A stretch of DNA of 57,078 nt, from positions 1 to 57,078 of the forward strand of contig WGNV01000014.1 in the NCBI GenBank assembly GCA_016124375.1, read 5' to 3'. Shown here piece after piece: positions 16,987 through 26,020 of the stretch. The notes below the pieces were generated by a model. The model searched no databases, was not told where the DNA came from, and was given only the letters and a program-made list of their open reading frames with translations. Each line of letters begins with the position of its first letter. The first letter of the stretch is position 1. The stretch is from Tepidisphaera sp. (GTDB lineage: Bacteria > Planctomycetota > Phycisphaerae > Phycisphaerales > UBA1924). Made by a program: the position numbers and the translations under genes.

Positions 16987-17973
16987 TTAGGTGGCATTGA
17001 GAGCCGCGGCTGTGAAGAGCTTGCCCGTGCTGTCGCGCTCCCACGTGTGCGAGGGGCCGTGCTTGGCTTCGTACATGTCCCAAAGCTCGAACCAGTAGCT
17101 GCGGAACGCGTGGGCGCCGAAGGGCTCGAAGTGCTGCTTCACCCGCTTCATGATCTGCGCGGAGGTGCCCTTCATGCCCAGCACGCTGCGACCATGACGC
17201 ACGCTCTCGGTGTCCAGCGGCAGGCGCGAGTAGCGACCCAGCAACTGCATGATGTTGGCCGCGGCATAGGGACCGACGCCGGGGAGCTCGATCAGGCTCT
17301 TGAACACCACCTCGTCGGGTGTTGCGGGATCGGCCAGCCACGATTCGTCAATGCCTCCCCGACTCGGGGGAAGCACGAAGAGCCTCGCCAGTTCGATCAG
17401 GCGGGTGTCGCGATATCCGACGCGGCAGCGGGCGCGCAGTGTGGCGGGGCGGGCGCGGGCGAGCTTGGCCGGTGTCGGGAATGCGTGGGCCTGCGGGGCG
17501 GCTTTGGCGACGACGGCACGTTTGCCCAAGACTTCGCACAGGCGCTTGTTCATCTGGATGGTGCCCGGCCAGGTGACGTTGCAACTGGTGACGGTCTTGA
17601 TCACGTCTTCGAAGAGCGTGGGCGAGCGCAGCAGCCGGCCTTTGCCCGAGGCGGCGAATCGGGGGTCCAGAGCGTGAAACTGGGCCAGGTGCTCGGCGGT
17701 CTCGTCCAGGCACAGCATGCGGGTGAGCTGGGCCCGCAGGGCAGCGACTTCGGTCTTGTCGAGGGATTCGCTGGTCCAGACCGAGAGCGAGCCGCCCCGG
17801 CGCGACTTCTGGCTCACCTTGGCGAGAACGGCACGCTGACCCAGATCGAAGACCCGCCACAGGACGCGTGCCTTGGTGTCCCAGTAGTTAGGGGCGAGGA
17901 CGAAATAGCCGTAGGAACAGACGTCGCGCGGGAGGTCGTAGTCGGCTGGTGTAGCGACCTTGATGGTGGGCAT
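16987..17973 (-). CDS. HhH-GPD family DNA glycosylase (OGG1/AlkA-like)
   Basis: 328 residues. The C-terminal half has the helix-hairpin-helix SLIELPGVGPYAAANIMQLL and, after it, SRLPLDTESVRHGRS with the conserved catalytic Asp. The N-terminal part (VCSYGYFVLAPNYWD ... RCRVGYRDTRL) and the ITSCNVTWPGT-like central segment resemble 8-oxoguanine/3-methyladenine glycosylases. The lysine that makes OGG1 a beta-lyase is replaced by Tyr in GVGPYAA, so a monofunctional glycosylase is likely. Role: base excision repair of damaged bases; exact substrate unknown. ATG 17973 is used; the frame upstream to 18216 is Arg/Ser/Pro-rich and unlikely. Confidence 0.82.
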   Translation of the reverse strand: MPTIKVATPADYDLPRDVCSYGYFVLAPNYWDTKARVLWRVFDLGQRAVLAKVSQKSRRGGSLSVWTSESLDKTEVAALRAQLTRMLCLDETAEHLAQFHALDPRFAASGKGRLLRSPTLFEDVIKTVTSCNVTWPGTIQMNKRLCEVLGKRAVVAKAAPQAHAFPTPAKLARARPATLRARCRVGYRDTRLIELARLFVLPPSRGGIDESWLADPATPDEVVFKSLIELPGVGPYAAANIMQLLGRYSRLPLDTESVRHGRSVLGMKGTSAQIMKRVKQHFEPFGAHAFRSYWFELWDMYEAKHGPSHTWERDSTGKLFTAAALNAT

Positions 17974-18037
17974 GAGGCGGATCTCAGGGGTCGGAACACA
18001 CCGGCTCGCGCCGGCGGGCGACGCCGGGCGGGCCTCG

Positions 18038-18310
18038 TCACTTGATCCGACGACGGCGCGGCGGCCAGGGTTCTTCCAGTTCGGCCGAGGGGACCTGCAT
18101 CGGATCGATGATCTCAAAGTTCGCGGCGACAGGGAGCCAGATCGCCGGCATGCTCTTGTCGTCCCAGAAGCCGACGAACTCGGGATGGTGGGCGTGATGC
18201 TGGCACGCGTCGTCAAGATTGAGTACGACGGGCGGAAAGTCGCCGATGCGGATAACGTGAAACAAGTTGTGAGCGGGAACGCTGATCACGTTGGAATGAT
18301 ACGCGCACAC
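18038..18310 (-). CDS. Hypothetical protein
   Basis: 90 residues from a GTG at 18310, no clear ribosome-binding site. The sequence has the natural look of a small globular domain (HNLFHVIRIGDFPPVVLNLD, then MPAIWLPVAANFEIIDPMQV) ending in a basic PPRRRRIK tail. No family recognised. It is 64 bp upstream of the glycosylase gene on the same strand. Confidence 0.5.
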   Translation of the reverse strand: MCAYHSNVISVPAHNLFHVIRIGDFPPVVLNLDDACQHHAHHPEFVGFWDDKSMPAIWLPVAANFEIIDPMQVPSAELEEPWPPRRRRIK

Positions 18311-18360
18311 CTGGTTGGCGCCCGGTGCGGATCTCAGCAGCCCGCCCCACGAACTCTACC

Positions 18361-19101
18361 CTACGCGCTGAGCTTCTTCACCAGCGGGAAGAGGTAGGTC
18401 GCGAGGTTCACGCACATCCGGTCGCTCACGCGGGCGTAGGCCTGATAGGACTGGTCGGCCTGGACCTTGACTTCACTCTCGGTGGTGTTGGCCCCGGCCA
18501 TCTCACCCTTGCTGGAGGCCATGAGGGCGTCGACCATCGGGCGATCGCACTCGAAGTGGGCGAGGCTGGCGAAGGTGCGCAGCCCCACGCGGTAGATGAT
18601 GGTCTTGGTGTGCTTCGAGCCCGCGATGACGCTGGCGCCGGGGGGCGGCGTCTTCACTTCCTGCCCGCAGGAAAAGAGTTGCGGCGATTTCCACGGCACG
18701 CCCGCCAGCAGCGTGTCCGTCTGACCCGGCACCGTCACGTCCATGTCGTAGAACCCGACGGCGGGCTTCTCGCGCGGGGCCACTTGCCCGCCCAGGGCGT
18801 GGGCGATCATCTGCGCGCCAAGGCAGATGCCGATCACCGGCAACTGGGCGGCGTGGGCCTTCCGAATCAGATCCATCTCGGCGGCCATCCACGGGTACTT
18901 GTCCAGGTCGGTCACGTTCTGCGGGCCGCCCATGATCACCAGTCCGTGCACGTTGTCCAGATCCAGCGGCACGCCTTGGAGGGAGCCGACTTGGCCCAGG
19001 TCGGCGCGGCGGATGTCGAGCTTGAAGCCGTGGTCACGGAGGGTGGCCCCCAGGCGACCGGGGGTGCCGATCTGCGAATGCTGCATCACGAGTATGGACA
19101 T
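18361..19101 (-). CDS. Class I glutamine amidotransferase domain protein
   Basis: 246 residues, GATase1 fold as in the amidotransferase half of GMP synthase. Seen: an N-terminal MSILVMQHSQIGTPGRL, VHGLVIMGGPQNVTDLDKYP with the oxyanion region, the nucleophile in GICLGAQMIAHALGG (Cys), and SLAHFECD carrying the His-x-Glu of the triad. Family members are cytosolic and often annotated as GMP-synthase-like or peptidase C26-like; the real substrate is not known here because no synthetase domain is attached or adjacent. Confidence 0.85.
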   Translation of the reverse strand: MSILVMQHSQIGTPGRLGATLRDHGFKLDIRRADLGQVGSLQGVPLDLDNVHGLVIMGGPQNVTDLDKYPWMAAEMDLIRKAHAAQLPVIGICLGAQMIAHALGGQVAPREKPAVGFYDMDVTVPGQTDTLLAGVPWKSPQLFSCGQEVKTPPPGASVIAGSKHTKTIIYRVGLRTFASLAHFECDRPMVDALMASSKGEMAGANTTESEVKVQADQSYQAYARVSDRMCVNLATYLFPLVKKLSA

Positions 19102-19140
19102 GGGCCAAGCATACGCCCGTGCGTGCGCGGAGCAGTCGAG

Positions 19141-19905
19141 TCAGACCAGGCGCTTGGGCGGCGCGAAGGCGAAGGCCAGCGCGAATGTGCCGACAACGCC
19201 CGTGCTTGCCGCGGCCGGCAGCAGCCAGGAGACGGCGCTGAGCGCGTCGCCGTAGAAGTTGTGGGCGGGCGCGATGCCGGGTGTGGTGGGCATCAGTTGG
19301 ATGGCGGCCTGGAACTCCCAGGTGTTTTCGTGCAGCTCGCCCTCTTTGGGTTTTTGCACGCCGCTGGTAGTCGGGTATTTGAGGCGTTCGTGCTCGAAGC
19401 CGCCCTCGGGCTTGAGCTCGTAGAAATCGAACACCCAGTCCTTTTTCCACGCGGCTCCCCAGGTGCGGATATCCGCGCCGGGGGGCGGGGTGCGGGTGAC
19501 GATCGCCAGGCGGTCGCTGACTTCGCCCCGGTCCATCTTGGCTTGCAGTTCCTGGATGTCGGGGCCTTCGAACTTGGCGAAGCGGAGGACGCGGAGCCAG
19601 TCGGAGTGCGGTGCGAGGTTGGGAAGCTTATGGTTGCCAGGGATGGTGACGCGCAGGCGCTCGACGCTGTCGCCGTAGGTCACCACCAGCGTCTCATGGT
19701 CGGTGCCGACATCTTCGTCGACCAGCGTGACGGGCTTGCCGGCGAACGTGAAGGAGCGCATGTCGACGGTCTGGAAGACGAACGTCTGGGGCGGATGGTC
19801 TTTGTAGTAGGCGTTGATCCGCTGAACCATGAGCCCGGCGAAGGCCAGGGTGGCGACGCCGCACGCGACGGCCAGAGACAGGAGTTTTGCTCGCGCGTGT
19901 CGCAT
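19141..19905 (-). CDS. Conserved membrane protein at end of oxidase operon
   Basis: 254 residues with one helix at the N-terminus (about 8-28, LLSLAVACGVATLAFAGLMV) and one near the C-terminus (about 222-246, AVSWLLPAAASTGVVGTFAL). The ~190 residues between are probably extracytoplasmic and contain LVVTYGDSVERLRVTIPGN and DWVFDFYELKPEGGFEHERL. It lies 56 bp after ctaF and is the last gene of the respiratory island. Location suggests an assembly factor or accessory subunit of the oxidase; the sequence itself shows no cofactor motif. Confidence 0.65.
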   Translation of the reverse strand: MRHARAKLLSLAVACGVATLAFAGLMVQRINAYYKDHPPQTFVFQTVDMRSFTFAGKPVTLVDEDVGTDHETLVVTYGDSVERLRVTIPGNHKLPNLAPHSDWLRVLRFAKFEGPDIQELQAKMDRGEVSDRLAIVTRTPPPGADIRTWGAAWKKDWVFDFYELKPEGGFEHERLKYPTTSGVQKPKEGELHENTWEFQAAIQLMPTTPGIAPAHNFYGDALSAVSWLLPAAASTGVVGTFALAFAFAPPKRLV

Positions 19906-19961
19906 GGTCCTTGGGATGGTCCCGGGGAAGGGGCCGCGGGACGGAGTGATGAGATCGCGGG

Positions 19962-20696
19962 TCAGGGGCCTTCGGATTCCTGGCCCATCGGGTTGGTCTT
20001 TTCGCCCTTCTTGCCGGGCTCGGCGCCCTCGTGAGCGGCCCCGTGCTCGGCGTGTTCGCCCTTGGCGGGCGCGACTTCGAGGAGCGCCCCGGTGAGCCCC
20101 ACGCGTTCACGCGACAGGTTGGGGGTGTTGCCTTCCGGAGCCGCGGCGGACTCTTCGTGCGCGTGGTTGAACTCGTGATCGAGTTCTTCGTACTTGGCCT
20201 TGCCCTCTTCGGCGCCGTAGCGATCGACCATCTTGGCGAGGAACGCGTCGCGCTTCTTGGAGACGATTTCGTCGGTGCCGCCGGCCTTGATGTTCTCTGC
20301 CTTGTAGGCGTCGACCTGCGAGCGACCGAGCAGATCGATGCCGGTGAAGACGATGAAGATGGCCAGCGCCGCGAAGGTGAAGGCCATGATGATGCTGTTC
20401 ATCGGGTTGTCGTAGCGGAGCTGCATGAAGATGGCCATGACCAGAAGGCTCTTGACGACCGCGATCGACATCGCGCCCGCGACGTTCACCCACCAGGGCA
20501 GGGGCCCGCCGATCAGCCCTTCCACGAAGACTTCGATCTGCGCGAAGGCGACGGTGGCGAAGGTGAAGAACAGCAGCGTGACCAGCACCAGGCGGAGCTG
20601 GAATGGCCCCACGATGGCGTGGTGCTCGTGCTGGCCGTGATGGCTCGCGTCGTGCGGGTCGAGTTCGTTGAAGGCGGCCGGGGAGGCGTGGCTCAT
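19962..20696 (-). CDS. ctaF: Cytochrome c oxidase subunit IV family protein, C-terminally extended
   Basis: 244 residues. The His-rich start is followed by the COX4-type three-helix core (about 30-122): LRLVLVTLLFFTFATVAFAQ, then SIAVVKSLLVMAIFMQLRYD and a third helix. This matches the small subunit IV of caa3 oxidases, which is usually about 100 residues. The remaining ~120 residues are soluble, charged and His/Glu-rich, and have no recognised domain. It sits 102 bp downstream of ctaE. The extension is unusual and its role is unknown. Confidence 0.8.
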   Translation of the reverse strand: MSHASPAAFNELDPHDASHHGQHEHHAIVGPFQLRLVLVTLLFFTFATVAFAQIEVFVEGLIGGPLPWWVNVAGAMSIAVVKSLLVMAIFMQLRYDNPMNSIIMAFTFAALAIFIVFTGIDLLGRSQVDAYKAENIKAGGTDEIVSKKRDAFLAKMVDRYGAEEGKAKYEELDHEFNHAHEESAAAPEGNTPNLSRERVGLTGALLEVAPAKGEHAEHGAAHEGAEPGKKGEKTNPMGQESEGP

Positions 20697-20798
20697 GGTC
20701 GGTGTCCGCGTGAGAGTTCGAGAGGCGGGCGGTACGTCTGAGAGGTCGGGGCGATGGTGCCGGGCGAATGTGGGCGGGCGGCCGCCCTGTGGGCTGCG

Positions 20799-21569
20799 TC
20801 AGTGAATCAGATACAGCAGGGGGAAGAGGAAGATCCAGATGAGGTCGACCAGGTGCCAGTAGAGCCCCGCGATCTCAACGCCGGTGTAGTAGTTGGGGCC
20901 GTAGACGCCCTTGCCGGCCTTGAGCCACACGCGGAAGATCAGGATCATCCCGATGATCACGTGCAGGGCGTGGATGGACGTGCCCACGTAATAGACGCTC
21001 CACCACAGCGGCATGTGGGGGTCGTGCCCGAAGCCGTATTCGTAGAGGCTGCCGGGGCGCTTGCCGCCGTAGCCCTCGACATGGCGGAAGAGGCCGAACA
21101 GTCCGTTCCCGGCGGCCGCGTCGATGCTGTGGTGGCCCAGCGCGGGGTCCATGAAGAAGAACCAGCCGGTCCACTTGGGGGTGTACTCGAGCAGCAACTT
21201 GAGCGTCACGAACAGTGCACCGCACAGAATCGTGAACATCAGGTTGAGGCGGGCGCGGGAGATCTTGCCGACCTGGATGTAGTAGATGCTGACGGCCATG
21301 GTGTAGCTGGAGATGAGCAGCACCGCGGTGTTGATGCCGCCGATCTTCCAGTCGAGCAGCGACGAGCCTTCCTTCCATGCGCCCGGGTAGAGGGAGCGGA
21401 AGATGGCGTAGGCACAGAAGATGCCGCCAAACAGCAGCACTTCGGTGGTGAGGAAGAGCCAGAAGCCGAGCTTGGCTCCGTCGAACTCTTCGGCCTGGGT
21501 GCGCCAGTGGTGCCCGTGCACGTAGCGTTGCCACAAGGGGCGGTTGTCTCTGCTGTCGAGCGTCGTCAT
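20799..21569 (-). CDS. ctaE: Cytochrome c oxidase subunit III
   Basis: 256 residues, membrane subunit without redox cofactors that stabilises subunit I. Family features: KLGFWLFLTTEVLLFGGIFC with the conserved Glu in helix 1, then NTAVLLISSYTMAVSIYYIQ, and the C-terminal helices with YYVGTSIHALHVIIGMILIF and YTGVEIAGLYWHLVDLIWIF. Five main helices are visible, as in caa3-type enzymes. AGGAG precedes the ATG by 5 bases. Gene order ctaC-ctaD-ctaE-ctaF is standard. Confidence 0.95.
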   Translation of the reverse strand: MTTLDSRDNRPLWQRYVHGHHWRTQAEEFDGAKLGFWLFLTTEVLLFGGIFCAYAIFRSLYPGAWKEGSSLLDWKIGGINTAVLLISSYTMAVSIYYIQVGKISRARLNLMFTILCGALFVTLKLLLEYTPKWTGWFFFMDPALGHHSIDAAAGNGLFGLFRHVEGYGGKRPGSLYEYGFGHDPHMPLWWSVYYVGTSIHALHVIIGMILIFRVWLKAGKGVYGPNYYTGVEIAGLYWHLVDLIWIFLFPLLYLIH

Positions 21570-21654
21570 GCCGGCTCCTCACACGGGGGTCGGGGCTTTC
21601 GGGCCAATCACAGGTGCGAACTCATGCTTGCGTTGCCAGGTCGTGGGGCCGGGG

Positions 21655-23670
21655 TCAGTGCGATCCGGCGGCCGCCAGGTTCTCCGCGGGGATGGGGTAG
21701 TCCTTGGGGTCCCAGTGCGGGGGCACGGTGGTGTCGTAGTCGTACGGGCCGTGGGTGCACAGGGGCTCGTGCGCGAAGTTGTGCTCCTCGGGCGGGCTGT
21801 CGGCCAGCCACTCGAAGGTGAGCCCGCCCCAGGGGTTGGCGGGCGCCTTGCGGCCCGCCACCAGGCTGGCGACGAACACGCTCAGGTGCACCAGGAAGCC
21901 CGCGAGCAGGATGAACGACCCGATGGTCGAGATGATGTGCAGCGTCTGGAACTCATCCACGTAGCTGGCGTAGCGGCGGGGCATGCCACGCACGCCCAGG
22001 AAGAACTGGGTGAAGAACGTGACGTTGAACCCGATGAACACCAGGATCGCGCCCAGCATCGCGGCCTTTTCGTTGTACATCTTGCCGAACATCTTGGGCC
22101 ACCAGTGGTGGATGCCCCCGATGAACGCCATGATGGTGCCGCCCATCATCACGTAGTGGAAGTGGGCCACGACGAAGTAGGTGTCGTGCAGGTGCATGTC
22201 GGTCGAGAGTGTGCCCAGGGGCAGACCCGTCAGCCCGCCGATGCTGAACGTGAACAGGAAGATCAACGCGTAGAGCATCGGCGTGTTGATCGTGATCGAG
22301 CCCTTGTACAGCGTGCCCACCCAGTTGAACACCTTGACGGCGGTGGGGATCGCCACCAGGAACGTCAGCGCCGAGAAGATGGTGCTCGCCACCTCGCTCA
22401 TGCTCGTGAACATGTGGTGGCCCCACACGATGAACGACACGCCCGCGATGCCCAGCGAGGCGAACGCGATCGCCCGGTAGCCGAAGATCCGCTTGTGGCT
22501 GTGCACCGCGATCAGCTCGGTGATGATGCCCATGCCGGGCAGGATCATCACGTACACCACCGGGTGGCTGTAGAACCAGAAGAAGTGCTGGTACAACACC
22601 GGGTCGCCCCCCAGGGCGGGGTCAAAGATCCCGATGTGCGTGATGCGCTCGAAGACCAGCAGCAGCAGCGTGATGCCGATCACCGGCGTGGCCAGCACCT
22701 GGATGATGCCCGACGAATACACCGCCCACACGAACAGCGGCATGTCGAACCAGCCCATCCCCGGCGCCCGCAGCTTGTGCACCGTCACGATGAAGTTCAG
22801 CCCGGTCAGGATCGAGCTGAAGCCCAGGATGAACGCCCCCAGGATCATGAACACCACGCGGATCGAATCCGCGTCGGTGCTCGTCGAGTAGGGCGTGTAG
22901 AAGGTCCAACCCGTGTCGACGCCCCCCAGCACGATCGAACTGACCGCGAAGATCGAGCCCGTCACGTAGATGTACCAACTGAGCAGGTTCAGCCTCGGAA
23001 ACGCCACGTCCTTGGCGCCGAGCATGAGGGGCAGGAAGAAGTTGCCCAGGCTGGCGGGCACGCTGGGGACGATGACCATGAACACCATGATCGCCCCGTG
23101 GAGCGTGAATAGGCGGTTGTAGGTGTTGTTGCCCGCGGCGATCGCCGTCGCGTCGGGCGAGCCGAAGAACTGACCGGTGATCTTGCTCGCGGTCGCCGCC
23201 CCGGTCTTGGGGTCGGTCACGCTCACGCTGCCCTTGAGCGTGGCGGTCTGCACGACGGTCTTGCCCGCGTCATCGAGCACGTCGACCTGCGTGCCGGAGG
23301 TGAGCTCGTTGCCAAGCACGGTCTTGGCGGCCGGGTGCGTCTGCACGCGGGTGCCCGCGGTGAGCAGGGTGTCCTTGGCGGGCGTGCCGTCCTTGTTCTT
23401 GATGTCAGCCGCGACGTCGGCCCGCAGCAACTGCGTGACGGGCTCGGTGCCGGTGGCGGTGAAGGTGGTCTTCACGCGCACGGGTTCGAGCAGCTCGATG
23501 CGTACGGCCAGCGCCGCGACCCCGCCCAGGAAGAACATGAACAGAATCGCGAAGAGGTACATCACGCCGATCTTTTTGTGATCGACGGTGGTGGCCCAAT
23601 CCAGAACATTGGCGAAGAACCCGCCTTTGCTCTCAAGATAACTGCCGTGGCTGTGGTGTCCGCTGGACAT
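21655..23670 (-). CDS. ctaD: Cytochrome c oxidase subunit I with long periplasmic insertion
   Basis: Catalytic subunit of the terminal oxidase: reduces O2 to water at heme a3-CuB and pumps protons. All metal ligands are present: H191 (TLHGAIM, heme a), H368 and Y372 (YSHPVVY, CuB and cross-linked Tyr), H417/H418 (GHHMF, CuB), H502 and H504 (AHFHY, hemes a3 and a). The YSHPVV motif lacks the Glu of A1-type oxidases, so this is an A2-type enzyme. 671 residues is long for the family. The excess lies between helix 1 (33-57) and helix 2: about 120 residues (63-183) instead of roughly 30. GGAG precedes the ATG by 7 bases. Confidence 0.97.
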   Translation of the reverse strand: MSSGHHSHGSYLESKGGFFANVLDWATTVDHKKIGVMYLFAILFMFFLGGVAALAVRIELLEPVRVKTTFTATGTEPVTQLLRADVAADIKNKDGTPAKDTLLTAGTRVQTHPAAKTVLGNELTSGTQVDVLDDAGKTVVQTATLKGSVSVTDPKTGAATASKITGQFFGSPDATAIAAGNNTYNRLFTLHGAIMVFMVIVPSVPASLGNFFLPLMLGAKDVAFPRLNLLSWYIYVTGSIFAVSSIVLGGVDTGWTFYTPYSTSTDADSIRVVFMILGAFILGFSSILTGLNFIVTVHKLRAPGMGWFDMPLFVWAVYSSGIIQVLATPVIGITLLLLVFERITHIGIFDPALGGDPVLYQHFFWFYSHPVVYVMILPGMGIITELIAVHSHKRIFGYRAIAFASLGIAGVSFIVWGHHMFTSMSEVASTIFSALTFLVAIPTAVKVFNWVGTLYKGSITINTPMLYALIFLFTFSIGGLTGLPLGTLSTDMHLHDTYFVVAHFHYVMMGGTIMAFIGGIHHWWPKMFGKMYNEKAAMLGAILVFIGFNVTFFTQFFLGVRGMPRRYASYVDEFQTLHIISTIGSFILLAGFLVHLSVFVASLVAGRKAPANPWGGLTFEWLADSPPEEHNFAHEPLCTHGPYDYDTTVPPHWDPKDYPIPAENLAAAGSH

Positions 23671-23790
23671 GTGCTTGCTCCGTCGTCGCCTTTGGCGTTG
23701 GGCCCGTGCCCGCCCGCCCTGGTCCCGATTTCTTCCAACCTTCCGACCGTCTGGCCGCGATGCTGTCCCAGCCGCGGCGATGTCCCGCCC

Positions 23791-24978
23791 TTACTGCGGC
23801 TTGTCCGCCGGCTTCTCGCCCGGCTTTGTTTCCGTCCCCGGGGTGCCCACCTTCGCGTCCATCCCGGCGGGGTGGGCGGGGTCGCCCAGGGTTCCCATGT
23901 CGCTCAGGGTCTTGATGTACTCGATAACCGCGGTGATCTGCTTGTCATTCAGCACGCCCGCGAAGCTGGGCATGTTCTGACCCTGGAAGCCCATCACGAT
24001 CTGGGCCTGCGGATTGAGGATCGATTCCCGCACGTAGTTTTCGTCGACCATGATCATCTTGCCGGTCATCATCTGGGCTTCGTGTCCCCAGATGTTTTTC
24101 CACGTGGGCCCGGTGTTCTTGCCGCCGTCCACGGTGTGGCATGACGAGCAGCGGAGCTTCCAGATGGCCTGACCGATTTCGGCGGGGGTGCCGGTGCCGT
24201 TCTTGATGGCGTCGAGCCAGCGGTTGAAGGCGTCCTCGGGGACGACGCGGATGATGCCGGCCATCTCGGAGTGCTCGTCGCCGCAGTACTCGGCGCAGAA
24301 AAGCCAGTGGTCCTCATAAGGCACGCCGGAGAGGGCCTTGGCGACTTCGTCCTTGGCGTCGTTGGAGACGACCGGGTGCTTGAGCGTGCCGTCGGGCGCG
24401 TGGGCCTTGAACCACATCTGGCTGTAGCGGTTGGGCCAGAGGTCCTGCTTGATGCGGAAGTCGGGCACGTAGAACGCGTGCATGACGTCCTGGCTCTGCA
24501 TGCGCAGCTTCACCGAGCGTTCGGCGGGCATGTAGAAGACCGGGATGTCCTTGGCGCCGATGCGGGTGCTGGCGGGGGACTGGGCGCCGTTGGGGTAATC
24601 GATGGACCAGTACCAGCGGGCGCCGGTGAGGTTCATCTCGATGGCGTCGCCCGGGGCGACGATCTTCTCGATCCAGCCGTGGAACCCGCGGAAGAAGATG
24701 TACACCAGGAACAGCGTCGGGATGATGGTCCAGGCGACTTCGAGGGGGGTGTTGTGGCTGGCGCTCTTGGGGGCGACGGTGCCCGGGCGGCGGCGATACT
24801 TGATGACCCAGTAGACCATCAGCGCCATCAGGAACACGAACCACACCACACAGAACCACCACAGCCACATGAACATGCTGTCGGTGTCGCGTGCGACGTC
24901 GGTGCTGGCCGGGGCGCGCAGCCACGCCTTCGAAAACACGTCCTGCTCAGCCAGCATGAAAAGGATTCTGTCGCTCAT
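23791..24978 (-). CDS. ctaC: Cytochrome c oxidase subunit II fused to cytochrome c (caa3 type)
   Basis: 395 residues. Two membrane helices (about 36-58 and 80-99) precede the extracytoplasmic cupredoxin domain, whose binuclear CuA site is seen as an upstream His and CAEYCGDEHSEM (two Cys, His, Met). A covalent cytochrome c domain follows (about 265-365) with the CSSCH heme-binding motif and a later Met ligand candidate in GQNMPSFAG. A Pro/Lys-rich tail ends the protein. No lipobox is visible. The fused heme c takes electrons directly, here probably from alternative complex III encoded upstream. Confidence 0.95.
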   Translation of the reverse strand: MSDRILFMLAEQDVFSKAWLRAPASTDVARDTDSMFMWLWWFCVVWFVFLMALMVYWVIKYRRRPGTVAPKSASHNTPLEVAWTIIPTLFLVYIFFRGFHGWIEKIVAPGDAIEMNLTGARWYWSIDYPNGAQSPASTRIGAKDIPVFYMPAERSVKLRMQSQDVMHAFYVPDFRIKQDLWPNRYSQMWFKAHAPDGTLKHPVVSNDAKDEVAKALSGVPYEDHWLFCAEYCGDEHSEMAGIIRVVPEDAFNRWLDAIKNGTGTPAEIGQAIWKLRCSSCHTVDGGKNTGPTWKNIWGHEAQMMTGKMIMVDENYVRESILNPQAQIVMGFQGQNMPSFAGVLNDKQITAVIEYIKTLSDMGTLGDPAHPAGMDAKVGTPGTETKPGEKPADKPQ

Positions 24979-25029
24979 CGTGCCCTCGCGTTCACTTGCC
25001 TCTGCCCTACTCGCCTACTCGGTTCTTTC

Positions 25030-25974
25030 TCATGCCCGTGCCGGCGCACCCGGCGGCTCACGTTGTTCGTGTGGCGGCACCCGCACGATCTCGGGGCCGG
25101 GTTCTGCCGCCTTGCTCGCGGCTTGTCGCTTCGCCCGCCTCCTCAGCCACTCCACCAGAAACAACCCGCCGATCAGGGTGGTCAGAAACGTCAGCGTGAT
25201 CATCGCGCCGATCTGCATCACCCGCATCGCCTGCAGCGTGTACTTGCCGGTCGCCGAATCGAACATGTAGCAGTAGTTCATGATGCGCTCGCCCACCGTG
25301 CGCACCAGCTTGCCCTGCGAGGCTTCCATCAGCGCCAAAGTCATGTCCTTGGGCTGCTGCTGATATCCGTACAGGTAGCGGCTCACCCGCCCGTCGGGTG
25401 TCAAGACAAACTGCGCGATCGGATGGCTGTACTGCCCATTGCCCAACAGGCGATACTCGAACCCGAGCGCTTCGGCCAGGCGCTTGTTCGACACCGCATC
25501 GCCCGTGTGGAACTGCCAGCCGTTCTTGGCCTCGGCCCCCTCGGGCAGCCCGCGGCCATAGCTGGACAGATGCACGTCGTACGCCGTCTTGGCGTCCGCC
25601 GTCGTCTCGCGATTGTCGAAGCTGAACACCAGCAGGTTGTAATCCTTGCCCGCGGTGTAGTCGATCTTGTTCAGCGTCTCCACCGTCTTGCTCATGACCA
25701 CGTCGCACACCATCGGGCACTTGTAGTACACCAGCAGCACGATCGCGGGCTTCTCGCCCCGGAAGTACTCGCTCAGGTACCGCTTCTTGCCGTTCTGATC
25801 CGTGAACGACAGTTCCAGCGGCAGCTGCTGGCCGATGTGCTCGATCACGTCGACGCCGTTGAGCTGGGGCGGCTTCTGGTTGAGCGTCTGGGCCCGGGCG
25901 GCAGGCGCGAGCAAGACGGTCGCGAGCAGAGCCGCGAAAGTCGCCCACACGATGTTCATGCCACGTGCCATCAT
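25030..25974 (-). CDS. Sco1/SenC-family copper chaperone with C-terminal membrane anchor
   Basis: 314 residues. Starts with a signal sequence or anchor (MNIVWATFAALLATVLLAPA). The thioredoxin-like SCO domain has the copper-binding CPMVC pair (in VYYKCPMVCDVVMSKT) and the later His in NGQYSHPIAQFVLTPDG. It differs from simple Sco proteins by a C-terminal helix (about 262-283, AMITLTFLTTLIGGLFLVEW) and basic tail. Likely inserts copper into the CuA site of ctaC. The start at 25974 is chosen because AGGAAGG lies 6 bases upstream; longer frame to 26016 has no such site. Confidence 0.88.
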   Translation of the reverse strand: MMARGMNIVWATFAALLATVLLAPAARAQTLNQKPPQLNGVDVIEHIGQQLPLELSFTDQNGKKRYLSEYFRGEKPAIVLLVYYKCPMVCDVVMSKTVETLNKIDYTAGKDYNLLVFSFDNRETTADAKTAYDVHLSSYGRGLPEGAEAKNGWQFHTGDAVSNKRLAEALGFEYRLLGNGQYSHPIAQFVLTPDGRVSRYLYGYQQQPKDMTLALMEASQGKLVRTVGERIMNYCYMFDSATGKYTLQAMRVMQIGAMITLTFLTTLIGGLFLVEWLRRRAKRQAASKAAEPGPEIVRVPPHEQREPPGAPARA

Positions 25975-26020
25975 CGCCAGCCTTCCTACCCCCCGTGCGT
26001 TGCCGCGTCCTTTCACCCGC

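Noticed and set aside
15391..18045. 884-codon open frame on the plus strand
   Set aside because: Crosses four supported minus-strand genes and has no recognisable domain; a GC-rich shadow.
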